Source of the DNA: Chthoniobacterales bacterium
Lineage (GTDB): Bacteria; Verrucomicrobiota; Verrucomicrobiia; Chthoniobacterales; UBA10450
DNA: 5,858 nucleotides
Direction: 5' to 3'
Assembly: GCA_013697015.1 (NCBI GenBank)
Contig: JACCXL010000280.1
Span: 1-5,858 of the forward strand
The position numbers were made by a program, and so were the translations under genes. The notes under the pieces were generated by a model, which had not been told where the DNA came from, made no database searches, and saw nothing but the letters and a program-made list of their open reading frames with translations. Below are positions 5,215 through 5,858 of this stretch, one piece after another. Each line of letters opens with the position of its first letter. Positions within the stretch are counted from its first letter, which is position 1.

Positions 5215-5858
5215 AGTTGGACTAACTTAGCTCGAATCGTATCTCTGCTAAATTGTCCGATTAGTCTCTCTGAAATCTTCACCGCTTCAGCATGGAAAGA
5301 TCGGTCGGCGATCAATTGCTTTGTCATAGAAATGAACTCTTCCGTGTTAGCGGCCTTCAAATAAGGGTTAACGTAAAGGCACCGATACTCCTCGATGTCT
5401 CTAAAGACGACAGGAAGGCCGCACGCCGCAGCCTCAAGGGGTGCGAGAGGACAGTTTTCCTGATACGAGGGAAATAATAGAATGTCGGCCGCTGCGTAAA
5501 CGAAGGGCATATCCATCAAGTCAAGCACGCCAGTGAATTGAACGTGCTGCGCAGCGCTGGCGATTCGCTCGTCGATTCTGGCAATGCCTTCGGTCAGTTT
5601 TCCGAAGGGTCTTCCGCCGACCCAGACAAATTTCGCCTGCGGAATCGCTGCGGCGACATCCAGAAAATCTTCCACGCCTTTTCTTCCCTGCAATTGGCCG
5701 ACTCCGAGCACGACCAAGTCCTTCTCTTGTAATCCCAGCATTGCGCGGCCTTTGCCCCGTTTCTCTTCCGTCCGCTTCCAACGCTGGATAGGTACAGAGT
5801 TAGGAAGGTGTCTTATCTCTGTCTTCACTCCCAAGTCCCTAATGGCTCGTTCAACCAT
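5145..5858 (-). CDS. GT4-family glycosyltransferase, C-terminal part (5' end beyond the window)
   Basis: These 237 codons are the C-terminal, nucleotide-sugar-binding half of a retaining GT-B glycosyltransferase. The N-terminal acceptor-binding domain lies off the right edge. The methionine at the edge is therefore probably internal, since whole GT4 enzymes are about 350-420 residues. Numbering within the visible part, LPNSVPIQRW at 18-27 is the linker that normally reads 'IPNGVD'. GVGQLQGRKGV at 52-62 carries the Arg59-Lys60 pair that binds the donor phosphates. ENCPLAPLE at 134-142 is the E-x7-E motif holding the sugar nucleotide, followed by AACGLPVV. The segment after it (FRDIEEYRCLY) is reminiscent of bacterial glycolipid (diacylglycerol) glucosyltransferases, suggesting a lipid or cell-envelope acceptor. 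Donor and acceptor cannot be read from the sequence. Its GC content, about 52% over 5221-5820, is below that of the acyltransferase gene, so a different origin is possible. The gene converges on the acyltransferase gene and overlaps it by 70 bases. Confidence 0.88.
   Translation of the reverse strand: MVERAIRDLGVKTEIRHLPNSVPIQRWKRTEEKRGKGRAMLGLQEKDLVVLGVGQLQGRKGVEDFLDVAAAIPQAKFVWVGGRPFGKLTEGIARIDERIASAAQHVQFTGVLDLMDMPFVYAAADILLFPSYQENCPLAPLEAAACGLPVVFRDIEEYRCLYVNPYLKAANTEEFISMTKQLIADRSFHAEAVKISERLIGQFSRDTIRAKLVQLYADLVSEGQLGGTCNGSRTARR

Noticed and set aside
1..5858. CRISPR array, insertion sequence or phage gene
   Set aside because: No regularly spaced repeats, terminal inverted repeats, transposase or phage-type proteins were seen on either strand.

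Overview
The window looks like a chromosomal segment of a moderately GC-rich bacterium. Hand counts give about 62% GC in 4381-4620 and about 52% in 5221-5820. Shine-Dalgarno signals are weak or absent before most genes, and several likely starts are GTG or poorly supported ATG. Together with the protein styles, this suggests an environmental, soil-type lineage such as Verrucomicrobia or Acidobacteria. That placement is an inference; no rRNA or other phylogenetic marker is present.

Layout. Positions 1-115 hold no gene, only a small GC hairpin behind the first gene. A minus-strand gene (116-796) encodes a zinc-ribbon protein with several membrane segments. Positions 797-1608 form a gene-poor stretch with one doubtful small ORF, a tandem 10-mer and a tRNA-3'-end-like sequence. 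An orphan one-helix membrane protein follows on the plus strand (1609-2355). The core of the window is a plus-strand pair. The first gene (2539-3882) is a PLP-dependent alpha-oxoamine synthase whose motifs best match serine palmitoyltransferase. The second (4033-5214) is a two-part GNAT-fold acyltransferase. They are separated by a 150-base, GC-rich, structured gap. A minus-strand GT4-family glycosyltransferase (5145-5858), cut by the right edge, converges on the GNAT gene and overlaps its 3' end by 70 bases.

How the genes may work together. Serine palmitoyltransferase condenses an amino acid (usually serine) with a fatty acyl thioester to give a long-chain 3-keto base. In bacteria such as Caulobacter, a GNAT-type N-acyltransferase (not the eukaryotic ceramide synthase type) then acylates that base, and an NAD(P)-dependent reductase (CerR) completes the ceramide. 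The first two steps are plausibly encoded here side by side. No CerR-type reductase or acyl carrier protein is visible in the window. The neighbouring GT4 enzyme has a C-terminal half reminiscent of glycolipid glycosyltransferases, so a (glyco)sphingolipid or other N-acylated amino-lipid locus is the most interesting reading. The enzyme families are well supported by motifs. The exact substrates and the pathway link are inference.
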